Origin: Paraescarpia echinospica
Lineage: Eukaryota > Annelida > Polychaeta > Sabellida > Siboglinidae
NCBI GenBank assembly: GCA_020002185.1
Contig: CM034544.1
Span: forward strand, 5,020,632 to 5,084,631
DNA: 64,000 nt
Direction of reading: 5' to 3'
The notes under the pieces were generated by a model. It made no database searches, was not told the DNA's origin, and saw nothing but the letters and a program-made list of their open reading frames with translations. Below, piece by piece: positions 1 to 13,800 of the stretch (positions are counted from its first letter, which is position 1; each line of letters opens with the position of its first letter). The translations under genes and the position numbers were made by a program.

Positions 1-397
1 ATATTTCAGGGTAGCATCCAAGATAGGTTGGAAATGGGTAGTGATACCCAACTTTTTCACTGTTACCACTTGAAATCATCTTCAAGGGACCCCAAAGCTT
101 ATAAAAAACATGGGTTGGTAGAGTTGTGGGGGGTGCACGAGGGACATATCTGGCCCATGGCCTATTATCCTCAGAGAATCACTGAGTATATATCACCTGT
201 GTTTTTCCAATTTGCTTGATTTTTTATTCACAATTGTCAATACGTTTCAGTGTAAATTAACTATACGCAACAAAGTTTGTTCCGTGGCATTCATGACGTG
301 TCCATGTTGTACAATCAATGTTTTCTAAACCATTACATGAACATTTTATATTACAAATTTAATTGATATTGATATTATAAAACAAAAGTGATTGCAG
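1..397. other. No gene recognised; intron upstream of first visible EGF exon
   Basis: AT-rich sequence with no exon-like open frame bounded by splice sites. It is read as intron because the first EGF exon at 398 starts in phase 1 and so needs an upstream exon outside the window. Confidence 0.4.
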
Positions 398-511
398 AAC
401 CACCAAGAGCATGTCGAAACCAGCCTTGCAAAAACAGTGGTATTTGTCATGGGGAGGAAACGTCGTACCATTGCGATTGCAAGGGGAATTATATTGGATT
501 CAACTGCGAAG
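398..511 (+). CDS. EGF-like exon 1
   Basis: The acceptor TTGCAG precedes 398. The exon encodes an EGF repeat with [12 protein letters not shown] spacing and a [12 protein letters not shown] second half. The codon after TGCGAA is split as G|GCAAAT, so the donor is GC rather than GT if the exon ends like its sister EGF exons. Length is 114 bp, phase 1-1. Confidence 0.75.
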
Positions 512-709
512 GCAAATATATGATTTGTTAATTGTGTCATAATTGCAATTTGCATGTGTGCTGTGCCACACTATTTCTTTTAATAAATACATAAGCTCAA
601 CACAAAGCACGCACTCTCATATATACACATAATTTAATACATAATACACTGTATATATTATGCTGTGTGTATACTTTTGAATAATTCAATAAACATGCAA
701 TACTGAGAT

Positions 710-740
<31 letters not shown>

Positions 741-3700
741 ATATATATAAATATATATATATGTATGTATATATATATATATATATATATATAAAACGTA
801 GTACTGCATTGCAATATTTGTGCCAAAGACCGTTGCCGATTCGCCACCACGCCGGCACGTGAAGGATCGTGCATTTCATGTTTCCAATGGACAACTATTG
901 CTATCAACACACTGGCTAGTGTCACAACAGTTTGCTTTGTAAAATCGGTTAATCCGTATATCGCTTAACAACATTTTTTACAATTAATATGTGAGCAGAC
1001 ACGAACTTTGTTTTCAGTTGATGCCAAAAACCGTTGCCGTTTCTCCGCGACGTCGGCAAGTCAAGGGTCGTGTATCTTACCTTGCCGATGTACCAAAGGC
1101 TGCGATCAAATCACTGGCGCGTGTCTCGAAGGTGGACAATGCCAAGGTGGTCAGCCCTCGAAGTACACGTGGCACGGGCCGGCGTGCCAGACAGGTGTGT
1201 GCAACAGTTGTATACATAATATTATTATTTCACTTTTGTTTGAGAAAACATTTAAAGAGAAAATGGTGACTTATTGCATTATGCGCTGCTAAATATTAGA
1301 GACAGGCGTATGCGTGTGCGTGTGCGTGTGTTTATATATGCATACGTGCGCGCGCATGTGAGTGGGGGCGGGTTGAGGTGTCTATGCGGGAGTGTGTGTG
1401 TGTGTGAGTGTGTGTGTGTGCGTATGTGTTTGCGCCTGTGTGTATGTGTGGATGTATATTTGTTGGTGCATTCCATACGTTACACGGAGTCAATCAGACG
1501 AGGCCTCCTACATAACTTGTGATAACTCAATAAAATTGTTTACAAATTACATCATGACATACGTCACTTGCGAATCCTTTGAAAACCGTCCTATACCTTT
1601 GTGGTTATGTAGTCGTCCTGAGTATCACATTTTTGCTAGTTAAAGTAATGAAATGCGATAGATTTATGATTTGAGCTTAAACATTTATGTTTAATTTGTA
1701 CCAATGTTAAGACAAAAGGTTAACTCCGCTAAGGACCCAACACTGTCAACTTCGCAATACTGCGTACTTTACCTGATCAGTGCGACGTATATTGTCAGAA
1801 ATAGAAATATATCCAATATGCTTAGCCATATATTGACTTTTTACTAATGTAAATTACCAGATTTTCATTCAAAACAATTATTGCATTGTTTTCGTTTTTA
1901 TTCAAAATGATCCCTCGCGGCTTACGTTGCGGAGTTTACAGAACACGGTGCTATGTTTCAACAGGGCGAAAACGACTACACACAGCCTTCTGAATAAATA
2001 AATATCATACTAAGGAATTTACTTTTATTGAAATGCGACAGTTAACAACATAATTATGGAAGTAAACAGAATTTATAATAATGATCCACAAATTAGCACC
2101 TCTCGTTACCCAACACGACGATTCATGTCACCAACACAAGCTACTTGTCGTTTCAGGAAATGTTGCCTACAAAAAGCCAGCGCAACAAGGCTACGGCATG
2201 TGGTCACGTATTTGGCCAGCCTCGAATGCTGTTGACGGAAACACTGATCCAGATATGTCTCATAGACACTGCTCGTGGGCTCAAGCTGAAGGCCCTATTG
2301 GTTACAGTTGGAAGGTTGACCTGAAGGATTTGTATGACATAATGAACATTACAGTTTACGCAATTAAAGGTGAGTGCACACGAAAACGCAACAAGTCTGC
2401 GCAATCACAACTATTGGAAACCTGAGTTAATATGAATTTGGCAATATCACGATTTGTATGCTGTATGAAATATGGTAGAAATAGATATATAAGGTAATAG
2501 GTAAAGGTAAATATAGAAATAGTTAGACAGATAGAAAGACTGATTTTGTTCTTCTACTATTGCATGTAGTGTAGAACAATAATGCAGATAACGTAACTAA
2601 CCATAACCGAAGTAGTGCGTGTATATGTGTGCGTTTTCGTGTTCACGTGCTTATTCGAGTGAATATGTTAACATTTTCATTCTAGACATTTTGCCTATCG
2701 GACGCCAAACTTTTTCTTCCAGTGGTTCATCAACTACTATTTCGAATAAAAGTAACGTATTTAGTGTTTCTAAATTCCTCGTGGGTTAAGGGCTAATTCA
2801 GGTACACGGACTTACTGCGGTTGTTCACAATGATGCACGTGTTTTCAGCGACTGTTCTGAACTCCGACGTTCAATTGGGAAAGTTTTCCGTAACTTGCGT
2901 TTCTAAATACATCTCACGTTCACGCTACAATAAACGTCACGCTCGAATACATCGGGAAATCGTCTTCTCGGTAAACCCTCACTTGTTGGTAATGACGGTC
3001 ACGTGTTCTCGGTAAACCCTCATTTGTTGGTAATGACGGTCACGTGTTTTCCATAAATGACGTAGATACGGAAAAATCACACCCACGGGCTTGATCTTCA
3101 CCATAGCATAGCCGTGTACTTTCAAAATGTTGTTATGGATAATGTTAGGATATAAGACACATCTTAATTAATACACTGGTCTTGTTGTTCCCCATAACAT
3201 TGTTGTTGTGGAGCGCAGTGGTCAAGTGGATAGAGCTTCGGACTCTCAACCGAGAGAACCCGGATTCGAATCCTGTACTGCCGTGTCGAACCTTGGGCAA
3301 GTTAGTTCACTCTGCGTTGCTTCAGTACACTCAGCTGCGTGAATGAGTATCTGGCTATAGACAGTGGTGGATATTTGTGTACGAATAGTCTTCGCGCATT
3401 AATTGCAGCGTGTTCGACAGATGGTGTTCGATTGAAGAGGTCTGCCAGTGAGTACAGTGTAAAGCGCTTTGAGCAGTCCTGAAGGCTGAATATATAAGAA
3501 CTTACCTTTACTTTTTTTATAATGTTGTGCTGTAAGGTATATAATCTTTTTACAGGCGGATTATATCGCACACTCTCAACCTTCTCGGTGAAGGTTAGCC
3601 AATATGAGTTTGACAGCTACACGACGTGTGCAACGTATGAAGGCAAAGTAGAGAGCGCAGGAACAATCACTGTTCCTTGCAAAGCCACTGCTCGCTATGT

Positions 3701-6700
3701 CATAATCAAACGAAAGATCCCGTCTTACACGTTCTGGTCACTGTGTGTGTGCGAAGTCGTCATCATCGGGCATAGACTCGTGCGTAAGTACTGCAGTGGA
3801 TTGAGTCGCAGTATGATTTAATTTCAAATAGTGACGACTCTTACGGTCGTCGCCTGTTTGTGTGCGATCTCTCACATCATGCGTACTGCGTTGTCCGTGT
3901 CACAGTGCTAAACTTTGTTTATCCCACCCACCCACTACTTAATAATGAAATATACTTCCCATTGCATTAGTCATAACTGTTGTGTATGTAACTTGACACA
4001 TAATAGTATACAATATGTTATGTAAGAGTGTATTAATGTTGTATTTGTGTACGTATTTACTAACATTGAATTGCACGATTATTATTAATATGTTTTATTA
4101 TTCGATTTATTTTAAAGTAAAATGGGGCTCCCATGTTAGTGACAAGTTACGTCTTAATGGGATTCTTCTTGACCTTAGCATATATGTAAATTATTTCAAT
4201 TTATACATTCGTAAATATATATATGGTCAAAGTAAATTTGGCTGTCTGTCTGGATGTCTACTTGTCTTTAAACAGCGAATTAGAAATGCCGCCTTTTTCT
4301 AGCATCGTAATTAGAAACAAGATGTGCTGCGTAACCTCAGGCTGGTGACGAATTGAACGTACGGCAAGCGTGAACATAATGGCACCTTCCAAACGTCTAT
4401 CCCATACTGATGTGCACAATCTGCTGACTTCAAGGACATTCATTAAGTCATAATGTTATCCTATTGTATCGCCTAACTCCATGGTGTTTGTGAATAGTAT
4501 TTCGCTGAGTACACCACCATGAGCTTTCTTCTTCTGGCGGCACCAATTCATTAACACTGTTCTTTTTAATGACTGTCCTGAACCATCAGACAGAAAACAG
4601 TAAACCGGTGCATTTCGTTTTGGCCAAACACTTACCTTCATATGTATATTTTACCGAGCAGTAATATGCCTTACTAATCTTGTAAACTACTCCACAGTTT
4701 TTTGAAAGGATTGATATCAGGTTTCTTGTTTTTTTATAATTAGACATTACCTCTCAATAATTTTTTATCGATTTTGTGGTATATTTCGACCACTTCGCGC
4801 GGTCCTCATCAACAGAATAACGTTACGGGTGTGTCACATAACAACTTGTTTCACATGATAGTGGTCATATGACACACCGGTAACGTAATTCTGAATGAAG
4901 ATCGCGCGAAGTGATCGACATATGCAAAACAAATCGAAAATAAGTTTCCTGGGAGGTAAATGTGTCTAATTATGCACAGTTTGTTTAAAACATTGCCATA
5001 ATTTATGGCAGTTTTAGTGACCGAGAACCTTTTTATCAATGGTAGTGTTAAGGGGTTTCAATATATATATGAACAATTACTACTCCCCAGAAAAAACAAT
5101 CGATGTGAACATGGTTGATAACATGTTAACCCCCTAAACGTTATGTTGAAGGATTTGTATCAATTAACATGACTTGCCAACTTTTTTTAATCCGTGAGAC
5201 TCATCACCGGTTCGTTACGCTTTCCCTGTGTCGCGCTGTCTCGTTGCGCTGTCTCGGATCTTGACATTGGAAGACATGGGTGCTGTTGAACATTTTTCGG
5301 CAGAAATTCAACGGCTAAGCGCGTCGCAGTACGTCTCCCGTGGTATCGCATTGTCTCGAAGACGGGGGAGGGGGTGCTTTTGGAGATTCTCGGCGAAACT
5401 TCGGGAGATTTGCCTCTATTCTGTGAGATCGAGAGATACACCAAAAATCCAGTAGACTCCCTAAAATTCCGGGAGAATTGGCAAGTATAGTATCATGTTG
5501 CGATAAATATCAAAACGTGCACTCGTGTGATTGTAGTGGACTACATGCCCTGCGCGAGCAACCCTTGTAAACACGACGGAATATGCCTGAAGCACGGGAG
5601 GTGTGCATGCACAGACGCGTATACTGGACCTACGTGCGAAAGTAAGTACATAAGAACCTCGCTTTATGGTCACCTCGGTAATACAGCCACCTCGCAATTA
5701 AGGCCACCACGAGACACTCACAAATTAGTTTGTAACAGCAAAGTATAGGAAAGTAGTCCCGACAATGCAGATCCTCGTTGACGAAAACTCTACCTAAGTT
5801 GATACTCGCGTTCACTTTGCTGCGCTGTAGGAAGATTTCGTCTCGGCGACATTCGCTTTGACATTTCACGATTATATGCGCGCTGAGAGGGCGATTTGTG
5901 TCTGTAGACAGGTGTTTAACCCGACTCTATGACAACGAACTATATGGCAGGAGCGGTGGGGCAACGCACGTCTTCTTGTTGACGATATCGATAACTGTGC
6001 TTTCTAATTGGTTGTGGCATATATACGTATATATATATATATATATATATTCATTTGTATATTATAATGCATGTTTAAATTAACTTTAACTATATAACAA
6101 TAATATTTCTCATATGTTTATATATATATATATGATCTTCGAAGGTATATGGGAGGCGGAAGAAATATCTGGTGACTGGACGGGGCTGATTGTTAAATTA
6201 CCTAAGAAAGGAGACCTTAGCCATTGCTACAACTGGATAGGGATCACTCTTGTCCACCAGTAGTAAAGTTTTGAGAAGGATAATCCTTGACAGAATTTCA
6301 GCAGCCCTTGACTCACAGTAGCGCAATGAACAGGCAGGGTTTATGAAAGGAAGATATTGTGGGATCACATTTTTACACTAAGACAGGTCCTGGAACGGTG
6401 CCAGGAATGGAACACTCCGGTCTAAGCAAACTTCGTCGATTTTGAAAAGGCTTTCGGCAGTATTCTCAGAGACTCTCTCTGGCGTATTCTCCGGCATTAT
6501 GGAATCCCTCCAAAGACTGTGAGCCTAATCAAACTGCTTTATAGCTACTTTAGGTCAAAGGTCAAATATGGCCAATACCATAAGACAGAAGATTTTGAAA
6601 TCAAAACCGGAGTGAAATTAGGATGCATATTACCCCCTTTCCTCTTCTGCCTTGGGATCGACTGGGTCATGAAAGAAACAACACTAGCAGAGAAAAATGG

Positions 6701-7867
6701 CACCAAGTGGACCTTCACAGATACACTAGGTGATCTAGACTTTGCAATGACATATTTCTCTTGTCGCACCGGTTCGGAGACATCCAAAGGAAAAGTGAGG
6801 AACTTGCCAGAAATGCTGGGTAAACAGGGCTAAAGATCAACACCAACAAAACAAAGGCGCTGCGAAACAACGGCCAAACAGAAGACCCAATCACAACTGG
6901 AGGAAGACATATTGAAGAAGTGACCGAGTTCACCTACCTTGGGGCAAAGGTGACAACAGCTGGAAACTCGGAGTCTGAGGTCAAGGCAAGGATCAGCAAG
7001 GCAAGAGGGGCATTTGTGGCGCTTAAGAACATCTGGAAGACCAATAAGATCAACAACCGAACCAAAATCCGCCTGTTCAAGAGCAAAGTCCTGAGTGTGC
7101 GGTTATATGCGGCAGAATCATGGAAAGTCACCAAAGGCATATACCAGATGCCGGAAGTGTTTCAAAACAAATGTCTCAAGAGGATTCTACGAATCTACTG
7201 GCCAAATAAAATCTCTAACACGGAACTTCACGAAAGTACAGGCATGCAGCCCATCTCTCTTGGAGTTAAACGCCGCAGATGGAGATGGATCGGACACGTC
7301 TGCAGAATGCCGCTGACATCCATTCCAAGAATGGCCATGCACTGGGCCCCTGGTGACAAGAGAGCGAGGGGGAGACCCAAGGAGACATGGAGGAGATCAG
7401 TGGAGCGGGAGATGAAGACACTCGGGGGGAGCTGGAGCCAAGTAACGAAGCTGGTAGCTGACAGACAACATTGGCGTTCTTTTGTGTCGGCCTTATGTGT
7501 GAACCCACAGGAAGAGGATTAAGCAAGTAAGTAATATGTACGTATGGATCTACGTAGATACGTATGTAGATACATACACTGATGCTCAATTATATACATA
7601 CACACATACATACACACGTTTATACATAACAACATAATTCAAAATCGTTTTATTTATACAGGACATCAAGCGATACTCGATGCCTGCAAGTCAAGTCCGT
7701 GCAAACATGAAGGTGTTTGCCAAAAAACTGCCAGTGGCTACAAATGCAAATGCAACGGCAACTACATTGGAAAAGAATGTCAGAATGAGAGTGCGTAATA
7801 TTGTTGTCATATAGTTATACCTGTAGATGGTTTAAACATATTATTGTTCATTATAATATACGAATGA

Positions 7868-7899
<32 letters not shown>

Positions 7900-10800
7900 A
7901 TCTATATATATGTATGTATATACATATATACATTTAAGTATGTGTGTATGTATGTATGTATATATGTATGTATTCATGAATGTGTGTGTATGTATGCATA
8001 TATGTATATATATATATATATGCATACATACATGTATACATACACACATACATACACACATACGCACATACATACACACATACTGACATACATATATACA
8101 TACAAACATACATACATACATACACACACATACTCACACACACACACATACTCACACACACACACACACACACAGACACACACACACACACACACACGCA
8201 CACACACACATACATACATGGGGGGTTTCATTGTTGGAAATGTTTCGCCCCGCTGCGCCGCTGTAACTTCAGCTTCTCCGCTGTTTCGGCTGTGAACTGA
8301 TAAAATACGAAGAAACACGGGTGAGGGAGACAGTGCCGTTCAAAAAATTGAAATTTTTACATCGCGCCGCTGCTGTCAATTTACCTTCTCCAGCTTCTCT
8401 CCGCTGTCTCCGCTGAAATTATGACATCCGAAGAAGATGGGGGGGGGGGGGCGCTTTCGAAAACATTTTTGCCACTACTCAGCCTATTACTAGGCAGAAA
8501 ACTATACATCTACCCTCCAATTGCACACACCTATTACAGTCAACAAAAATACACATTAATCGTCTCATAAAATTTACATTTCCACCCGCCATTGACGCTC
8601 GCCATAAAAACAAACATTCACTCTCACATTTAATGGGGGGCAGTACCATATGTATCTCCCCTCGAGAAATTCCAGGGGGCAGCTGCCCCCCCCCTGTTCT
8701 CGCGTGTATGCCTTGAAGGCATTTGAAAATGAGAAGTAGGGTCTTGAAAGTAATGCGACTCACATGGGCGTGGCATGGTCTCGTTTCGACCACATCGTTA
8801 TGATACCAGCACATGCATTTTGGACACGTTGCAGTTTCTCAATTACTGTCGCTGACAATCCATTAAGAAGACTATTGTAGCAGTCAATTCGCGAAATTTT
8901 GTGTGTTCTTTGTCTAAATAGCGACGAATGCGTCAAATGCTATGGAGGTGGTAATAAGCATTTCTGGAAATGTTTGTTACGTGTCGCTTAAGGGACATAT
9001 TTGAATCAAAGGTCACCCCCAAGTTTCTGGCGTGTGTGTTGGGTAACAGGCGCACGTTTCCGATAGTTACACCGTCAGGAAGAACATGTTGGGTTGCTGA
9101 TTTCGGTTGGTTGATGATGATCTCCGTTTTGTCATTCTTGAGTTTCAGCATGTTGGTTTTCATCCATTGACGGATACTGGCAACACAGCATTATATTTTT
9201 GTGATGGCAATGTCGGGTGAAATATTATCGGTCAGACTAAATTCTTGAAAAAGTTGGACGTCATCGGCATATAGATGATAAGCCATGCCATGGTGGCTGA
9301 GTAGCGACGCGAGAGGTGTCATATATATATATATATAGTGAACAGTAATGGTCCAAGAACTGACCCCTGCGGGACACCGCAGGTCAGTTTGTGAGGTTTA
9401 GACTGCTCACTGGCAATCAACACCGTGTAATGTCTGTGTTGTAAATAAGCAGCGAAACATGACAAACAGTGATCGTCGACGCTGATGGTATTACTCAGTG
9501 TGTTTAAAAGAATGGCATGGTCAATTGTGTCAAATGCTGCGCGCAGATCAATTAGCAGCTGAACCACACCTTTGCGTTCGTCGCTGTATTTTCTCAAGTT
9601 CGTTAATATTGTTTTGGTGTATAGGTCCCAAGCCGCGCTCGCGTATTCCATGTTAGGACGAACTAGTGTAAAGTAAGCAAACTGTTTAGTTTTTTCTCTG
9701 AGCATTTATACATATGTCTCTTAATAAAACATAATACACGATTTGATTTGGCAGATAGTTGGGATATGTGAATGTTCCATCGGAGGTCATCAGAGAACTA
9801 GGCACGGGTGGTGGTGTACAATTCCCAGGCTGTCTCCATCGATGGTATACTGAGACCGGTGAACAGTTCTCTTCTTGGTGACATGCGTAACTGAGCATTT
9901 ATTGATATTAAAATGCATCTGCCAAGTTGCAGACCAGTCCACCAACCTCTGCAGGTCAGACTGGAGGGTTTCTGTGTCATTACTGTTATTGATACACCTG
10001 TGTAAAGTACAATCAATGGCAAAAAGCCGGATGTTAGCGGTGACGCCTTCTCCTATATCATTGACGTATAATAAAAAAGAAGTGGGCCTAGTACAGTGCA
10101 CTGTGGTATCCCAGACTCGACTGTCACTTCGTCTGACGACTCGTCATCTACTACTACTTTCTGCTTGCTGTCAGTTTGAAACCCAGTTGGTGACTCCACC
10201 ACTGACCCCGTAATACTGGAGTTTTCTCATAAGGCGTGCATGGGGCACAATGTCAAAACCATTATAAAAGTCCAGTATTAGGTCAGTTTGGTGGCCGTTA
10301 TCTATATTCTTTACAATGTCTTCCGTGGCACCGATTAATTGTGTCTCACAGGAATGCTTATTCCTGAACCCGTGCTGGTACTCTACGGTGATGTTATTAG
10401 AGTCCAGGTGGTCTGTCACCCTTCTTGAACACTGCTGATATATCAGCATGTTTCCAGTCAAGGGGACCTCACCCGTGTCGATGGATTGTTGGAATATTCT
10501 AGCCAGGCAAGGTGCAGTTCGATCAGCTGTCTCCGTTAGAATTTGTTTGGGATTGCGTCAGGGCCATGCACTTTACCGGGCGCTTCAGTCTGAGTAACAG
10601 CTTGTGTATTCCATTTACCGTGACTGTGATTCCCGGCATTGCGGAATATGGTGACTGAGGCATGGTTGGAATGTTGACAAGATCATCCTTAGTGAAGACA
10701 GTTTGGTACTGCTTTGACAGTATACCGGCTTTCCTCTTACTAGACGAGACCAGATGATCGCTGTGGTCTTTCAGAGATGGTATAGCAACAAAGTCCTTTC

Positions 10801-13800
10801 TTAGATTTTTGACGTACGACCAACATTTCTTGGGGATTGACCTTTCTTCGTTACACTCGACGTCAAGCATGCTATCAATATAGTTGTGATACGCAGCGGT
10901 TAGCTCTGTCTTGACACGGGTCTGGAGCTTCCTGGAGACAGCCGAGTCCTGATTGTTTTGTGTCTTCTTTGTTTTGTTATATAGTCTATGTTTCTTGCGG
11001 ACCAGTATTGTGAATATCTCGTGTCATCCATGAGAGATTATTCCTAGTTGATAAGTTCTTAGTAGAAATGAACCTATTCAGACTATTAAGCATCACTAAT
11101 CTGAACATGTTCCAATTCTCATTAATTGATTGCTGTTAAAGTCATCTCCCAACAGGTTTAGATTAAATTCATCCAACTCATATATATATATATAATTTTA
11201 TATATATATAAAGTTCTGTTTTTTCTTGTTCATTGGAACGTTCATGTCGAGATCGGTGGTGACAATATCGTGGTCGCTAATTTCAGTGACAGTAGAAATG
11301 TTTCTGAACAAATTAGGATGTGTGGCGAGTATCACATCCAGTATATTGCTGAGACGTGTCGGTATTCTGACCACGTGGTCCAATGAAAAGTCATTACAGA
11401 CATCAACCAGTTTCTGACTCATGCTATTGCCATACTGGGGGCTTCTGTTCACCGACTTGGCTTCCCAGTCGAAGAAGGGCATGTTAAAATCCCCCCTAAA
11501 ACAAAGTTTGCCGTTAGATATTTCGAGGTATTTCTGCCAAGTGAGTCCTCCAGACCAGTGAGTTCCTTAATAGCGGAGTTAGGTGGTCTATAATATGAAC
11601 CTACTATCAGAGTCCGGCACCCGGACACCTGTATTGTTGCTCATACATCTTCGCAGTCCGAGTCAAACTCGGGCATCCCCGACGAAATATGGTAAGAAAC
11701 ACCCCACCATCATTCCTGTTGCGGTCCTTGCGGTAAACATCGCATCCTGGATGAGAGACCTCCCCATCAGACACATATGCATCTATGTGCGACTCTGTGC
11801 CGATTACTATGTCAGGATCCCCAGTTTCAACATTACTAATAAATTGCGTGCGTTTAGTTGTGCCCAGTAAGCTATTGCAATTAATGATCATAACTTTGAT
11901 TGGTTTAGATTTAGGCTTTGTGGTTGGTTTGTTCCGGCATATAGGTTCGGACTCAGACTCAGCAATGTTGTCTCCAGTTTCAGACTCTGAGTCCGACAAC
12001 AAGTCATATGGGTTGGGATCACTTTGTATGGAGCTGTCATTAAAAGGAGTTTGACAAAATTGGCAATGAACAATGAGTACAGTACCAGCTGACATTTGAG
12101 TTGTGTAAACGGCGATACTCGTTGGATGATACCCCACAACAACCAACGTGTATCCCACGTGTCGCATTCGTCACAACACATGGCTTGGTGATTCCAAGCA
12201 ACAACCTTCTTGCATACGCCACATGGACATTTAGCAGACCCGGGGTTCAATTGGATATCCCCCGAGATCAATATAGTAATAAAAAACAAGTAGACACGGT
12301 TCACTGATTCTCAGAGGGATACTGCTCACAACACGCCTGATATGTGTATCAGCTGCAAACAGCAGGGTTGTCTGGATGTTCCTCTCACCCACAAACTGGA
12401 AACTGGCATCTACACTATCAGGTTGATGCATTGACGTAAAACCATTGCTATGTCTAAGTGCCGCTAGGAATGCGACCGTTAGTATAAAAGCTGTTGTTAC
12501 GTGTAGTTCCATCTTTTAATGACTCAAGTTTCTTGCCAACTTCTATGTTGTTTAAAATGTGTTAAAACTATGTGGCTGGATGACAGCCCTACATAAACAG
12601 CCACAGCTTAAACAAAACAAAAAAATTCAATAATTTCGCACAGGTATCAAGCAAACTGGTCGAACTAAATCCCAAAACAAGACGTCATTGTACAGTGCAA
12701 CTAACAAGGGATTTTTACCCAGGGCGACTGCGGGTTTTAAAAGACGCCCTGTGCGAAAAGCCTGTTAGTATAAAGGGTATTGGTGCTCCTACAATATTTG
12801 GCTATTGATTAGCAGCCTGGCCTGCACATTTCAACATGGATGTAATTGAACGTAGCCTTTGTTTACACTAGAAAGTTAGACAAAAGAGGCGGGAAACCCA
12901 CGCTCAGCGCTCAGAGGGTGGGAGACTTACTAACTACTAAATGCTGTAAATATTACAACACCTAACGCATGCGCAGAACGAACTGAATCACATTGTCATG
13001 CCTGTGCAGAAGCGCAGTGTCGTACTACAGTCCTGTCGGTAGGCTGATTGCAACGACATAAACAGGTTGTTTTCATGCATGTTTGCAGTCAACGGGTTTG
13101 CCACAATACTCACAACTAACTTTAATAAAAAGCACGTGTTCGAAATAGGCCGATAGCTTTTCAGAATTCCACTGTCAAGACTTGCCTTTTTCAATATGGG
13201 TGTGATGACAGCAACTTTCATTTCATCGGACGATGTGTAAACGGCGATACTCCTCCAAGTTCCAGCAAACACTTGTTGATGATGTTCATAGTAGGCGTTG
13301 TCATGACATCAGAACACTCTTTTACCACATTTGAAGGCATCGGGTCACGTTTGCAAGTCTTCGATGCTGATGAGAATTTGTTATGAGTTGTTGCGCGGTT
13401 TCCTCGTACAGCATCTTTTTGCTTCAGCGCACATGTTGTTGACTTTGTTTCTTTGCTGTACAAACATGTCTCGGTGCACTGTTAATCGTTTCACCCCGTA
13501 ATGATGTTCAAGTCGCATACGTTTAGCTTTTGCAACTTTGATGTCCGCATCGTACCACTGCGCATTGTTCTTCACGATGATGGTGCACTCTCAAGCAGGA
13601 GCATGTTGGTCGAGTATTGACAACAAGGTATTGTTGTAACAAGGAAATGCCGCTGCTGCCGATTCTTTCACCACATCACGTTATGATAACATCGAGGATG
13701 TGGCCTTTCTTGTGAGTTGCCTGGGCAACGTGCTGTTGGTGGTTTGTTGCGAAGATAAGGTATATAACTGGTTTGGTATGTGCACTGGTGGGATTGTCAA

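Larger units (their letters stand above)
3784..5536. other. Intron with a foldback repeat and a dispersed repeat
   Basis: No exon is recognised. It contains an imperfect hairpin at about 4,765-4,940 and a GC-rich dispersed repeat at about 5,205-5,440. Confidence 0.5.

Noticed and set aside
991..1269. Alternative frames across 991-1,269
   Set aside because: Shadows of the Cys-rich exon; only the frame with conserved cysteines fits the splice phases.
3211..3290. Possible tRNA gene
   Set aside because: A and B boxes are present, but it is followed by a dispersed SINE body and lacks a clean acceptor stem.
4456..4641. Minus-strand frame starting [20 protein letters not shown]
   Set aside because: Looks somewhat protein-like, but no family recognised, no partner exons, and it lies antisense in an intron; not enough support.
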